In this document: piece after piece, positions 1-8,322 of the stretch
Layout: each line of letters begins with the position of its first letter
Position numbering within the stretch: position 1 is the first letter of the stretch
NCBI GenBank assembly: GCA_947453525.1
Contig: CANGHD010000021.1
Span: 1 to 34,617 of the forward strand
From: Paracoccaceae bacterium
GTDB taxonomy: Bacteria > Pseudomonadota > Alphaproteobacteria > Rhodobacterales > Rhodobacteraceae
Length of the DNA stretch: 34,617 nt
Direction of reading: 5' to 3'
The notes under the pieces: generated by a model
Databases searched by the model: none
Seen by the model: only the letters and a program-made list of their open reading frames with translations
Told to the model about the DNA's origin: nothing
Program-made: the position numbers and the translations under genes

Positions 1-17
1 CCCCCCCCCCCCCCCCC
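1..17. other. 17-nt poly-C homopolymer at contig/window edge, probable sequencing or assembly artifact
   Basis: The first 17 bases are all C, immediately beyond the glgC 3' end. Confidence 0.7.
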
Positions 18-37
18 ATCTCGGGTTCCGCACAGGC

Positions 38-1309
38 TTACCCCAGCTTGGCCGCCCGCGCATCCAGCATATCCTGCGTGATCAGCACGATGCCGCCTTC
101 GCTGCGGCGGAACCACTTGGCGTCCTCCTTCGGGTCAGTGCCCACGATCAGCCCCTCCGGGATCACCACGCCCCGGTCAATCACGCAATTCTTCAGGCTG
201 GCTCGGCGATGCACCGTCACGTAGGGCAAGACCACCGCATATTCGAGGCTGGAATAGCTGTGCGTCCGCACGCCGGTGAACAGCAGGGAATTGGCGACCT
301 CCGAGCCCGACACGATGCAATCGCCCGATACCAGCGACGACACGGCCATCCCGCGCCGGCCCTCCTCGTTGTGGATGAACTTGGCTGGCGGCACGCTTTC
401 GGCATAGGTCCAGATCGGCCAGGCGTTGTCGTAAAGGTCCAGCTTCGGCACGAAGTCGGTCAGGTCGATATTGGCCTGCCAGAAGGCGTCGATCGTCCCC
501 ACGTCGCGCCAATAGGGCTCGGTCTCCAGCCCCGACTTCACGCAAGAATCCGAGAACTTGTGCGCCATGGCCCGACCGCCCTGCACGATCGCCGGGATCA
601 GGTCCATGCCGAAATCGTGTTGGCTGTTGCTGTCCGCCATGTCGCGCAGCAGAAGGTCGCGCAGGAACTTCCAGTCGAAGACATAGATGCCCATCGAGGC
701 CAATGCGTGCAAGGGATCGCCCGGAATCGTCGGCGGGTCTTTCGGCTTTTCGAGGAACGAGGTGATCCGCATGTCGGCATCGACATGCATGACGCCAAAG
801 GCGGTGGCCTCCGCCTTGGGCACGGTGAGACAGCCGATCGTCACATCGGCCCCGGTCTCGACATGCTGCTGCAGCATGATCTCGTAGTCCATCTTGTAGA
901 TATGATCCCCGGCCAGCACGACCACGTATTTGATGTTGTAGCTGTCGATGATGTCGATGTTCTGCGCGACGGCATCGGCCGTGCCGCGATACCAGTTGGT
1001 CTCGTCCATCCGCTGGCTTGCGGGCAGGATGTCCAGATATTCATTCCGTTCGGCGCGCAGAAAGCCCCAACCGCGCTGCATGTGGCGGATCAGCGAATGC
1101 GCTTTGTACTGGGTGGCAATCGCCATCTTCCGGATGCCCGAATTCAGCGCGTTCGACAGCGCGAAGTCGATGATCCTGGTCTTGCCGCCGAAATAGACGG
1201 CCGGTTTGGCGCGGCGGTCCGTCAACTCCTTCAGGCGCGACCCGCGCCCTCCGGCCAGCACGAAGGCCATCGCCTGACTGGCAAGCCGCGCGTTGGGTTT
1301 AGGCTGCAT
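38..1309 (-). CDS. glgC: Glucose-1-phosphate adenylyltransferase
   Basis: 423 aa; [45 protein letters not shown] nucleotidyltransferase signature, [15 protein letters not shown]; next to glgB/glgP. Confidence 0.97.
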   Translation of the reverse strand: MQPKPNARLASQAMAFVLAGGRGSRLKELTDRRAKPAVYFGGKTRIIDFALSNALNSGIRKMAIATQYKAHSLIRHMQRGWGFLRAERNEYLDILPASQRMDETNWYRGTADAVAQNIDIIDSYNIKYVVVLAGDHIYKMDYEIMLQQHVETGADVTIGCLTVPKAEATAFGVMHVDADMRITSFLEKPKDPPTIPGDPLHALASMGIYVFDWKFLRDLLLRDMADSNSQHDFGMDLIPAIVQGGRAMAHKFSDSCVKSGLETEPYWRDVGTIDAFWQANIDLTDFVPKLDLYDNAWPIWTYAESVPPAKFIHNEEGRRGMAVSSLVSGDCIVSGSEVANSLLFTGVRTHSYSSLEYAVVLPYVTVHRRASLKNCVIDRGVVIPEGLIVGTDPKEDAKWFRRSEGGIVLITQDMLDARAAKLG

Positions 1310-1348
1310 ATCATCCTCCCGAGATGTGCGGTCTTTGCCGCTTTGAAT

Positions 1349-3532
1349 TCAGTTTTGCCGGAAATACAGGGTCGACAAAGGCGGTACGGTGACCATGGCA
1401 GATTGCTCCATCCCGTTCCATGGTTCCGCTTCGGCCAAAAGTCCGCCCAAATTGCCACGATTTTCGCCACCATAAAGTGCCGAATCGGTGTTGAGAATTT
1501 CACGCCATGCACCTCGGGCAGGCAAGCCCAGCCGCATCTGCCGCTCCACCGGCGTCATGTTGCAAACCATCACAACCGCAGCGTCGCCCGGCTTGCCCTT
1601 GCGCACCCAGGAATAGGTCGAGCCTTCGGCATCGTTGCCGTCGATCCACTGGAACCCGTCAGGCCGCGCGTCGTTCACGTACAGCGCGGGGTTGTCGCGG
1701 TAGACCCGGTTGAGGTCACGGACGAGGCTCTGCACGCCCTTGTGCGCGGCAATCTCCAACTGATGCCAGTCAAGGCTTTGCTTGTGGTTCCACTCGGCCC
1801 CTTGCGCGAATTCCTGACCCATGAACAGAAGCTTCTTGCCCGGATGCGCCCACATGAAACCGTAATAGGCGCGCAGGTTGGCGAACTTCTCGGCCCCCTG
1901 CCCCGGCATCTTGGACAGCATGGACCCCTTGCCGTGCACCACTTCGTCATGGCTGATCGGCAGGATGTAGTTTTCCGACCACGCATAGACCAAGCCAAAG
2001 GTCATCTGATGGTGGTGATACTTCCGGTAGATCGGGTCTTTCTGCATGTAGGACAGGGTGTCGTTCATCCAGCCCATGTTCCACTTGAAGCCAAAGCCAA
2101 GACCGCCGCCATCGACGGGCCGCGACACGCCCGGGAACGCGGTCGACTCCTCCGCCACCGTCATGATCCCCGGCACCTCGCCATAAGCGATGACATTGGT
2201 GCGCTGCAGAACCGAGATCGCCTCGTAATTCTCCCGCCCGCCGTCCTTGTTGGGCACCCATTGGCCTTCCGAGCGGCTGTAGTCGCGGTAGAGCATCGAG
2301 GCCACCGCATCGACGCGCAAGCCGTCGATGTGATATTCCTCCAGCCAATACAAGGCGTTGGAGATCAGGTAATTGGAAACCTCGATCCGGCCGTAGTTGT
2401 AGATCAGCGTGTTCCAGTCCTGATGGAAGCCCTCGCGCGGGTCTTGATGTTCATACAAGGCCGTGCCGTCAAACTGCCCCAGACCATGCGCATCGGTTGG
2501 GAAGTGGCCCGGCACCCAGTCGATCAGCACGCCAAGGCCCTTGTTATGTGCGGCTTCAATCAGCACGCGGAATTCCTGGGGGGTGCCGTGGCGGATGGTG
2601 GGGGCGAACATGCCGACCGGCTGGTAGCCCCATGACCCGTCGAAGGGATATTCGGAAACGGGCAGCATCTCGATATGGGTGAAGCCCATGTCGGCCACGT
2701 AGTCGACCAACTGCTCGGCCATTTCCAGATAAGACAGCATCCGGTTGCCCGGCGCACGCTTCCACGATCCCAGATGCACCTCATAGACCGAGATCGGGCT
2801 TTCGATGTTCTGCAAGGCCTGCCGCTTTGTCATCCAGTCGCCATCGCCCCAGACCCGGTGCGAGATATCCCGCACCACCGAGGCATTGGCCGGCGGATGT
2901 TCCGACCCGAAGCCGACCGGATCCGCCTTCAGCGGCAGCAAAGCGCCGTCATGCATCCGCAGTTCGTATTTGTAGCTGGCACCATCCTTCAGGCCGGGGA
3001 TGAAGATCTCCCACACACCCGTCGCCCCGCGCCGCCGCATCGGATTGCGCCGCCCGTCCCAGATATTGAAATCGCCGACAACGGACACCCGCTGCGCATT
3101 CGGCGCCCAGACGGCGAAATGCACGCCCGCGACACCTTCATGCGTGATCAGATGCGCGCCCAGCACCTGCCACATCCGCTTGTGCGTGCCCTCACCCAGC
3201 AGATATTCGTCCATCTCTCCCAGAACGGGGCCGAAACGGTAGGCATCTTCAAACTCCCACTCCGCCCCTTCGCTGGTGGCGCGGAAGCGGTAGTCGACCT
3301 TCTTTGTCAGCGTGACCTGAAACAGCCCCGGAAACCCCGCCACTGCCGTGCAGTCCACCGGCTTCGCGCCTTTGCCCGCCGGCACCAGCGACAGCTTGGC
3401 CGCCCCCGGCACGAAGACCGTCACCACCCAGTCCTTGCCCTTGGGATGCGGACCCAGAACCGCAAAAGGATCGCCATGACGCCCCTCTACAATCGCCTGT
3501 GCTGCACCAGAATCGATGGAGAGGGTCGTCAT
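1349..3532 (-). CDS. glgB: 1,4-alpha-glucan branching enzyme (GH13)
   Basis: ORF contains GLRVDAVASMLYRDYSR, GEVPGIMTVAEESTAFPGVSRPVDGGGLGFGFKWNMGWM and ISHDEVVHGKGSM. Start placed at MTTLSIDSG (3532), preceded by AAGGA; the ORF-track start at 3673 overlaps glgP. Confidence 0.96.
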   Translation of the reverse strand: MTTLSIDSGAAQAIVEGRHGDPFAVLGPHPKGKDWVVTVFVPGAAKLSLVPAGKGAKPVDCTAVAGFPGLFQVTLTKKVDYRFRATSEGAEWEFEDAYRFGPVLGEMDEYLLGEGTHKRMWQVLGAHLITHEGVAGVHFAVWAPNAQRVSVVGDFNIWDGRRNPMRRRGATGVWEIFIPGLKDGASYKYELRMHDGALLPLKADPVGFGSEHPPANASVVRDISHRVWGDGDWMTKRQALQNIESPISVYEVHLGSWKRAPGNRMLSYLEMAEQLVDYVADMGFTHIEMLPVSEYPFDGSWGYQPVGMFAPTIRHGTPQEFRVLIEAAHNKGLGVLIDWVPGHFPTDAHGLGQFDGTALYEHQDPREGFHQDWNTLIYNYGRIEVSNYLISNALYWLEEYHIDGLRVDAVASMLYRDYSRSEGQWVPNKDGGRENYEAISVLQRTNVIAYGEVPGIMTVAEESTAFPGVSRPVDGGGLGFGFKWNMGWMNDTLSYMQKDPIYRKYHHHQMTFGLVYAWSENYILPISHDEVVHGKGSMLSKMPGQGAEKFANLRAYYGFMWAHPGKKLLFMGQEFAQGAEWNHKQSLDWHQLEIAAHKGVQSLVRDLNRVYRDNPALYVNDARPDGFQWIDGNDAEGSTYSWVRKGKPGDAAVVMVCNMTPVERQMRLGLPARGAWREILNTDSALYGGENRGNLGGLLAEAEPWNGMEQSAMVTVPPLSTLYFRQN

Positions 3533-3564
3533 GTCAGGCGTCCTTTCGTCTTGGCGGGCCCCCG

Positions 3565-6030
3565 TCACAAAGCGGACGGAATGTCCCAGATATCGCGCAT
3601 GTAGTTGCGGATCGTGCGATCCGAAGAAAAGAAGCCTGAGCGGGCGGTGTTCAAGGCCGCCATCTTGACCCAACGATCACGATCCGCAAAGGCCTTGTCC
3701 ACTTCTGCCTGAGCCGCATCATAAGCATCGAAATCCGCCGCCACGAGGAAATAATCGTGGTGCCAGACCCGATCGACCAAGCCATAGTAGCGGTCGGTCT
3801 GGCCCGGAGAGAAGCGGCCCTCGACGATCTGCTGCAAAACGACCTGAAGGGCCGGGCTCGCCTCGATCGCCTTGCGGGACTGTTCGGGGTCCTCGCGACG
3901 CTTGTTGGCCTGATCCGTGGTCATGCCGAACAGGAAGAAATTCTCGGCCCCGACCTCTTGCAGGATTTCGACGTTCGCCCCGTCCAGCGTGCCGATGGTC
4001 GGCGCGCCGTTGATCATGAACTTCATGTTGCCGGTGCCGGATGCCTCTTTCCCGGCGGTGGAAATCTGTTCCGACAGGTCAGCGGCGGGCACCAGATGCT
4101 CGGCCATTGAAACGTTGTAGTTGGCCGGATAGACGATCTTCAACAAATCACCCGTGACCGGATCGGCATTGATGGTTGCGGCCACGTCGTTGATCAGATG
4201 GATGATTTCCTTGGCCACGGCATAGCCGGGTGCGGATTTGCCGCCAAATATCTTGACGCGCGGCACGTGGTTTCCGCCGGGGTTTTCGCGCAGGCGGTTC
4301 CAGTGGGCGATCGTCTGCAGCACGTTTAGGAGCTGGCGCTTGTACTCATGGATGCGCTTGATCTGAATATCAAACAGCGCATCCGGCGAGACGGAGATGC
4401 CGCATTGCGACTTGATCCAGACCGCCAGCGCCACCTTGTTCGCCCGCTTGGCCCCGTCGAACGCGCTGCGGAACGACTTGGTTTCGATATGCGGCTCCAA
4501 CTCTTTCAGCCGGTCAAGGTTGTCTTCCCATCCGATCCCGATGGTCGAGGTGATCAGGCCCGACAGCGGTTGGTTGCACATCTTCAGCCAGCGGCGCGGC
4601 GTGACACCGTTGGTCTGGTTGATGATCCGGTCGGGGTGCAGCTTGTTCAGTTCCGGGAACAGCGAGGTCTTGACCAGTTCGGAATGCAGGGCCGAGACGC
4701 CGTTGACCTTGTGCGCCATGATGAAGGCCAGTTCGCCCATCCGGACTTCGTGGTGCTTGACGATGCCGACATAGTGGGGCCGCGACGGATAGGTGGCGCG
4801 ATGCCAACCGTCAATGCGCTCGACGATCTGCATGTGGCGCGGCAGGACGTTGCCGAAGGTATAGGTGGCCCACCGCTCCAGCGCTTCGGGCAACAGCGTG
4901 TGGTTGGTATAGCCCAGACAGCCGCGCGCGGTTTCCACGGCATCGCCGAACGGCATGCGGTGCACGTCGGTCAACAGCCGCACCAGTTCCGGACCTGCGA
5001 TGGCCGGGTGGGTGTCGTTCATCTGGATCGCCACGTATTTCGGCAGCGCGCGCAGATCGCCATGGGTGAACAGGAAGCGGCGCAGGATATCCTGCAAGGC
5101 GGCCGAGGTCAGGAAGAACTCCTGCTTCAGCCGCAACTCCTTGCCGGCATAGGTCGTATCATCGGGATACAGCACGCGGCTCAGCGTGCGCGCCAAAGCC
5201 TCGGGCTCAGCGGCGGCGGTATAGTCGCCGCGGTTGAAGCGTTCGAGATCGAACTGCGTCGTCGGACGCGCCGACCACAGCCGCAGCGTGTTGGCCCATT
5301 TGCCCTGCCAGCCAATCACCGGCGTGTCATAGGCCGAGGCATAGACGGTCTCCGCCGGGGTCCAGACTTCCTTGCCGTCACGGGTTTCCACGATGCCCTT
5401 GAAGGGCACGGTATAGACGCTTTCGGCCCGGTCAAATTCCCAGGCGTTGCGGTGGATCAGCCAGTCTTCCGGCGCTTCGGCCTGCTGGCCGTTGACGAAT
5501 CGCTGGCGGAACAGGCCGTGTTCATAGCGGATGCCATAGCCATAGGCCGGGCACCCCACGGTCGCCATTGATTCAATGAAACACGCCGCCAACCGCCCGA
5601 GGCCGCCATTGCCAAGCGCTGCGTCCGGCTCGTCCTCCACCAAGGTCCGGAAGTCTTGGCCAAAGCCTGCCATCACCTCGGTCGCGGTGTCGCGCAGGCC
5701 CAGATTGACGCAGGCATCCTCCAGAAGACGCCCGATCAGGAATTCCATCGAAAGGTAATAGACGCGCTTGCGATCCTCCGCCCAGGTCCGGCGGGTCGAG
5801 GCGAACCACGGGTCCACGATCCTTTCGCGGATCGCAAAGGACAAAGCCATGCGCCAGTCGAACACTGAAGCGTTGGGCGCATCCTTGCCCAGTGTCGAGG
5901 TCAGATGCCGCAACACATCGGCACGCAGGGTCTTGGGGGTGAGGCTCAGATCGTTCACTGTCTTGTCCACCGCATTAACATCAATCAGCGTCAAGCCTAA
6001 CCGCCTCTGCGCCCCCGTCAAGGCACGCAA
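3565..6030 (-). CDS. glgP: Glycogen/starch/alpha-glucan phosphorylase (GT35)
   Basis: KEASGTGNMKFMINGAPTIGTLDGANVEI pyridoxal-phosphate site region; full-length match to phosphorylase architecture. Start codon uncertain, internal GTG possible. Confidence 0.96.
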   Translation of the reverse strand: MRALTGAQRRLGLTLIDVNAVDKTVNDLSLTPKTLRADVLRHLTSTLGKDAPNASVFDWRMALSFAIRERIVDPWFASTRRTWAEDRKRVYYLSMEFLIGRLLEDACVNLGLRDTATEVMAGFGQDFRTLVEDEPDAALGNGGLGRLAACFIESMATVGCPAYGYGIRYEHGLFRQRFVNGQQAEAPEDWLIHRNAWEFDRAESVYTVPFKGIVETRDGKEVWTPAETVYASAYDTPVIGWQGKWANTLRLWSARPTTQFDLERFNRGDYTAAAEPEALARTLSRVLYPDDTTYAGKELRLKQEFFLTSAALQDILRRFLFTHGDLRALPKYVAIQMNDTHPAIAGPELVRLLTDVHRMPFGDAVETARGCLGYTNHTLLPEALERWATYTFGNVLPRHMQIVERIDGWHRATYPSRPHYVGIVKHHEVRMGELAFIMAHKVNGVSALHSELVKTSLFPELNKLHPDRIINQTNGVTPRRWLKMCNQPLSGLITSTIGIGWEDNLDRLKELEPHIETKSFRSAFDGAKRANKVALAVWIKSQCGISVSPDALFDIQIKRIHEYKRQLLNVLQTIAHWNRLRENPGGNHVPRVKIFGGKSAPGYAVAKEIIHLINDVAATINADPVTGDLLKIVYPANYNVSMAEHLVPAADLSEQISTAGKEASGTGNMKFMINGAPTIGTLDGANVEILQEVGAENFFLFGMTTDQANKRREDPEQSRKAIEASPALQVVLQQIVEGRFSPGQTDRYYGLVDRVWHHDYFLVAADFDAYDAAQAEVDKAFADRDRWVKMAALNTARSGFFSSDRTIRNYMRDIWDIPSAL

Positions 6031-6448
6031 ACGATCCGCGCGGATGATTCCATATCTTCAAACCGCTTTTTTTGTTATCGCAAACATTTGGGAAAGTCTT
6101 TCTTATTTGCACAATTTTCCAGCAATTTTGCATAGTCAAATCGCTTTGAGAGGGTGGGGGTCGCAGCGATCCTGGAAACAGTCTGACCACAGCACCCGAT
6201 GTCCTCAATCCAAAGCCGTCCGGCCCGCACAAACCCCGCTCCATCCGCACGCGTGTTCTGCCTGTCTTCTGGCAAAGCTCCACCATATCTGTCGCGCAGA
6301 TGTGAAGCGGGGGCCGGGTCCGGGCGGTGAAATCCCATTGCAGTCAGGGCTCAGGACAAATAAATATCCAATTCTTGACACGGTTTGGACCCGTTCGGGC
6401 CTCAGAACCGCGCCAACATTCAGAACGGCAGAACGCCGCAACCGGACG

Positions 6449-6592
6449 ATGGAGCAGGACATGTCCTCGACACAGCAAAGCGGCACAGCACTGCCGCAAC
6501 CCCAGCAACAGGGTCAAACCAGCCCCGCGCCGCAACAAAGCGCAGGCACCCCCGCGCCCAAGCCCGTCATCCGCGACTGGGCTGCGATCTGA
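6449..6592 (+). CDS. Small Pro/Gln-rich hypothetical protein (47 aa)
   Basis: MEQDMSSTQQSGTALPQPQQQGQTSPAPQQSAGTPAPKPVIRDWAAI; ATG in an otherwise empty 630-nt intergenic region. No homology evidence available. Confidence 0.4.
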   Translation: MEQDMSSTQQSGTALPQPQQQGQTSPAPQQSAGTPAPKPVIRDWAAI

Positions 6593-6663
6593 GCCTGATC
6601 CGCCTCTTGGCAAGAGCGGGGGCCAGCCGCTAGGCTGACCTCCTGTATTTCCGGGGCCGCTCC

Positions 6664-6987
6664 ATGACTGCCATCTCTTCCATCCGCAACCTTGGACCGG
6701 CCAGCGAGGCCCAGTTCGCCACGGCGGGCATCACCAGTGCCGAAGAACTGCAGGAGATCGGCGCCGAAGAAGCCTATCGTCGCTGCCTCCTGACCGGCAC
6801 CGCACCGCATTTCATTGGCTATTACGTGCTGGTGATGGCGCTGCAGGGTCGCCCGTGGAACGACTGCAAGGGCGAAGAGAAGAAAGCCCTGCGTCTCCGC
6901 TTCGACGCGCTGGTGGCACAAACCCATGCAAAAGGCCGCTCCGAACTGGAAGCGGCCTTGGATTTTTTCGGGGTGGTCAAAGGCTGA
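6664..6987 (+). CDS. TfoX/Sxy C-terminal domain-like protein
   Basis: SIRNLGPASEAQFATAGITSAEELQEIGAEEAYRRCLL...HFIGYYVLVMALQGRPWNDCKGEEKKALRLRF is typical of the TfoX C-terminal helix-hairpin-helix family. Confidence 0.85.
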   Translation: MTAISSIRNLGPASEAQFATAGITSAEELQEIGAEEAYRRCLLTGTAPHFIGYYVLVMALQGRPWNDCKGEEKKALRLRFDALVAQTHAKGRSELEAALDFFGVVKG

Positions 6988-6990
6988 AGA

Positions 6991-7413
6991 TCAGCCGACC
7001 AGTTCAAGGCCCGAGAAGAAATAGGCGATCTCACGCGCCGCAGCTTCGGCCGAGTCAGAGCCGTGGACCGAGTTTTCGCCCTTGGACAAAGCGAAATCCT
7101 TGCGGATCGTGCCTTCGGCAGCAGCGGCCGGATCGGTGGCGCCCATGACTTCGCGGTTCTTCAGAATGGCGTTCTCGCCTTCCAGAACCTGCACGACGAC
7201 CGGTTCCGAGGCCATGAAGGCCACCAGTTCACCATAAAAGCCACGCCCCTTGTGCTCGGCATAGAACGCGCCCGCCTGCGCCGCGGTCAGGTGGATGCGC
7301 TTGGACGCTGCAACGCGCAGGCCAGCATCCTCGAACTTGGCAACGATCTTGCCGGTCAGGTTGCGACGGGTGGCATCGGGCTTGATGATGGAAAGCGTGC
7401 GTTCAGTGGCCAT
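6991..7413 (-). CDS. ndk: Nucleoside diphosphate kinase
   Basis: 140 aa; [23 protein letters not shown]...[21 protein letters not shown], with the conserved NxxHGSDS active site. Confidence 0.98.
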   Translation of the reverse strand: MATERTLSIIKPDATRRNLTGKIVAKFEDAGLRVAASKRIHLTAAQAGAFYAEHKGRGFYGELVAFMASEPVVVQVLEGENAILKNREVMGATDPAAAAEGTIRKDFALSKGENSVHGSDSAEAAAREIAYFFSGLELVG

Positions 7414-7543
7414 GTCTTGACTCCAAAGGACAGGGCGCAGAACCTCTGTTCCGCGCCGGGAAGGATGGCCGCGCCTCTAGCATGGCGGCCCTTCCTTGAA
7501 AAGCAGCAATCCCGCGCGCAAGATCAGATTGCAGGAGGACCCT

Positions 7544-7978
7544 ATGAGCAAACCACCCTTCACCCTCGTCGGGCTGGACCATGTCGTCTTCCTCGTCGAT
7601 GACATGGCCCGCGCGATGACATTCTACGCCGAGGTGCTGGGGGCCGTCCCGGGTTACACCTACCCCGCGCTGGGGATGGAGCAGGTCTGGTGCGGCGCCG
7701 CCCTGATCGTGCTGTGGGACACGACCCATCCCGGTGCCGCCGGGGCGATCCCGCCCGTGGCCGGCGGCCGCAACGTCGACCATGTCTGCATCGCCACCTC
7801 GCCCTTCGCCCATGACGCCATGCGCGCCCATCTGGCGGCCCATGGCGTGACCATAGAGCGCGAGGCCATGCACGGCGGCGCACGGGGCATGGGCCACAGC
7901 TTCTACATCCGCGACCCCTTCGGCAACAAGCTGGAGATCAAGGGTCCCGCCGAATACCCGGACGGCCGCGCCGTCTGA
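7544..7978 (+). CDS. VOC family (glyoxalase/bleomycin-resistance fold) protein
   Basis: VGLDHVVFLVDDMARAMTFYAEVLG...VDHVCIATSP...HSFYIRDPFGNKLEIKGP; AGGAGG upstream of ATG at 7544. Confidence 0.9.
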   Translation: MSKPPFTLVGLDHVVFLVDDMARAMTFYAEVLGAVPGYTYPALGMEQVWCGAALIVLWDTTHPGAAGAIPPVAGGRNVDHVCIATSPFAHDAMRAHLAAHGVTIEREAMHGGARGMGHSFYIRDPFGNKLEIKGPAEYPDGRAV

Positions 7979-7991
7979 CATCTCGGGTAAC

Positions 7992-8008
7992 ATGGGCATA
8001 TTGCCCAT
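7992..8008. repeat. Inverted repeat ATGGGCA-TAT-TGCCCAT
   Basis: Perfect 7-bp arms, 3-nt spacer, 14 nt after the VOC stop codon. Confidence 0.85.
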
Positions 8009-8084
8009 CCCACCCAGCCCCACTCTATAGCCCTCTGCCACAGCCGCAACCCATCTGCCCCCGCCGTCCGCCTTCGCCCCCCAT

Positions 8085-8099
8085 GCGCAAACTTTGCGC
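8085..8099. repeat. Inverted repeat GCGCAAA-C-TTTGCGC upstream of ABC-F gene
   Basis: Perfect 7-bp arms around a single central base. Confidence 0.85.
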
Positions 8100-8322
8100 C
8101 AGGCTCGGCATCGGACATCCTCCGTTTCCGGATCGTCCGAGGCGGTGTCGTACGACCCAAGCGCACTGGGCAAAGAGGCGCTTCCTTCCTCTCGCTCTCT
8201 GCAGATATCCCGCAGGGAGGGGTCTGGAGAGGGGCGCGACGTCCCTCCCCAGCCGGGGCCGCCGCGCGCTTTCCCGCCCTTCCCGCTTGACCGCAGCCTC
8301 AAGGTCAGGCAAGGCCCTCCCC

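Noticed and set aside
209-2635. 808-aa plus-strand ORF opposite glgC/glgB
   Set aside because: Antisense to two confidently identified genes; His/Arg/Pro-rich composition typical of shadow ORFs in high-GC codon-biased DNA.
4348-5571. 407-aa plus-strand ORF inside glgP
   Set aside because: Antisense shadow ORF with no recognisable motif; spans two-thirds of a well-supported phosphorylase gene.
6375-6380. TTGACA -35-like element upstream of the 47-aa ORF
   Set aside because: No acceptable -10 hexamer at 15-19 nt spacing.
8083-8322. 80-aa N-terminal extension of the ABC-F protein
   Set aside because: Arg/Pro/Ser-rich with no family similarity; canonical ABC-F N-terminus begins at 8323.
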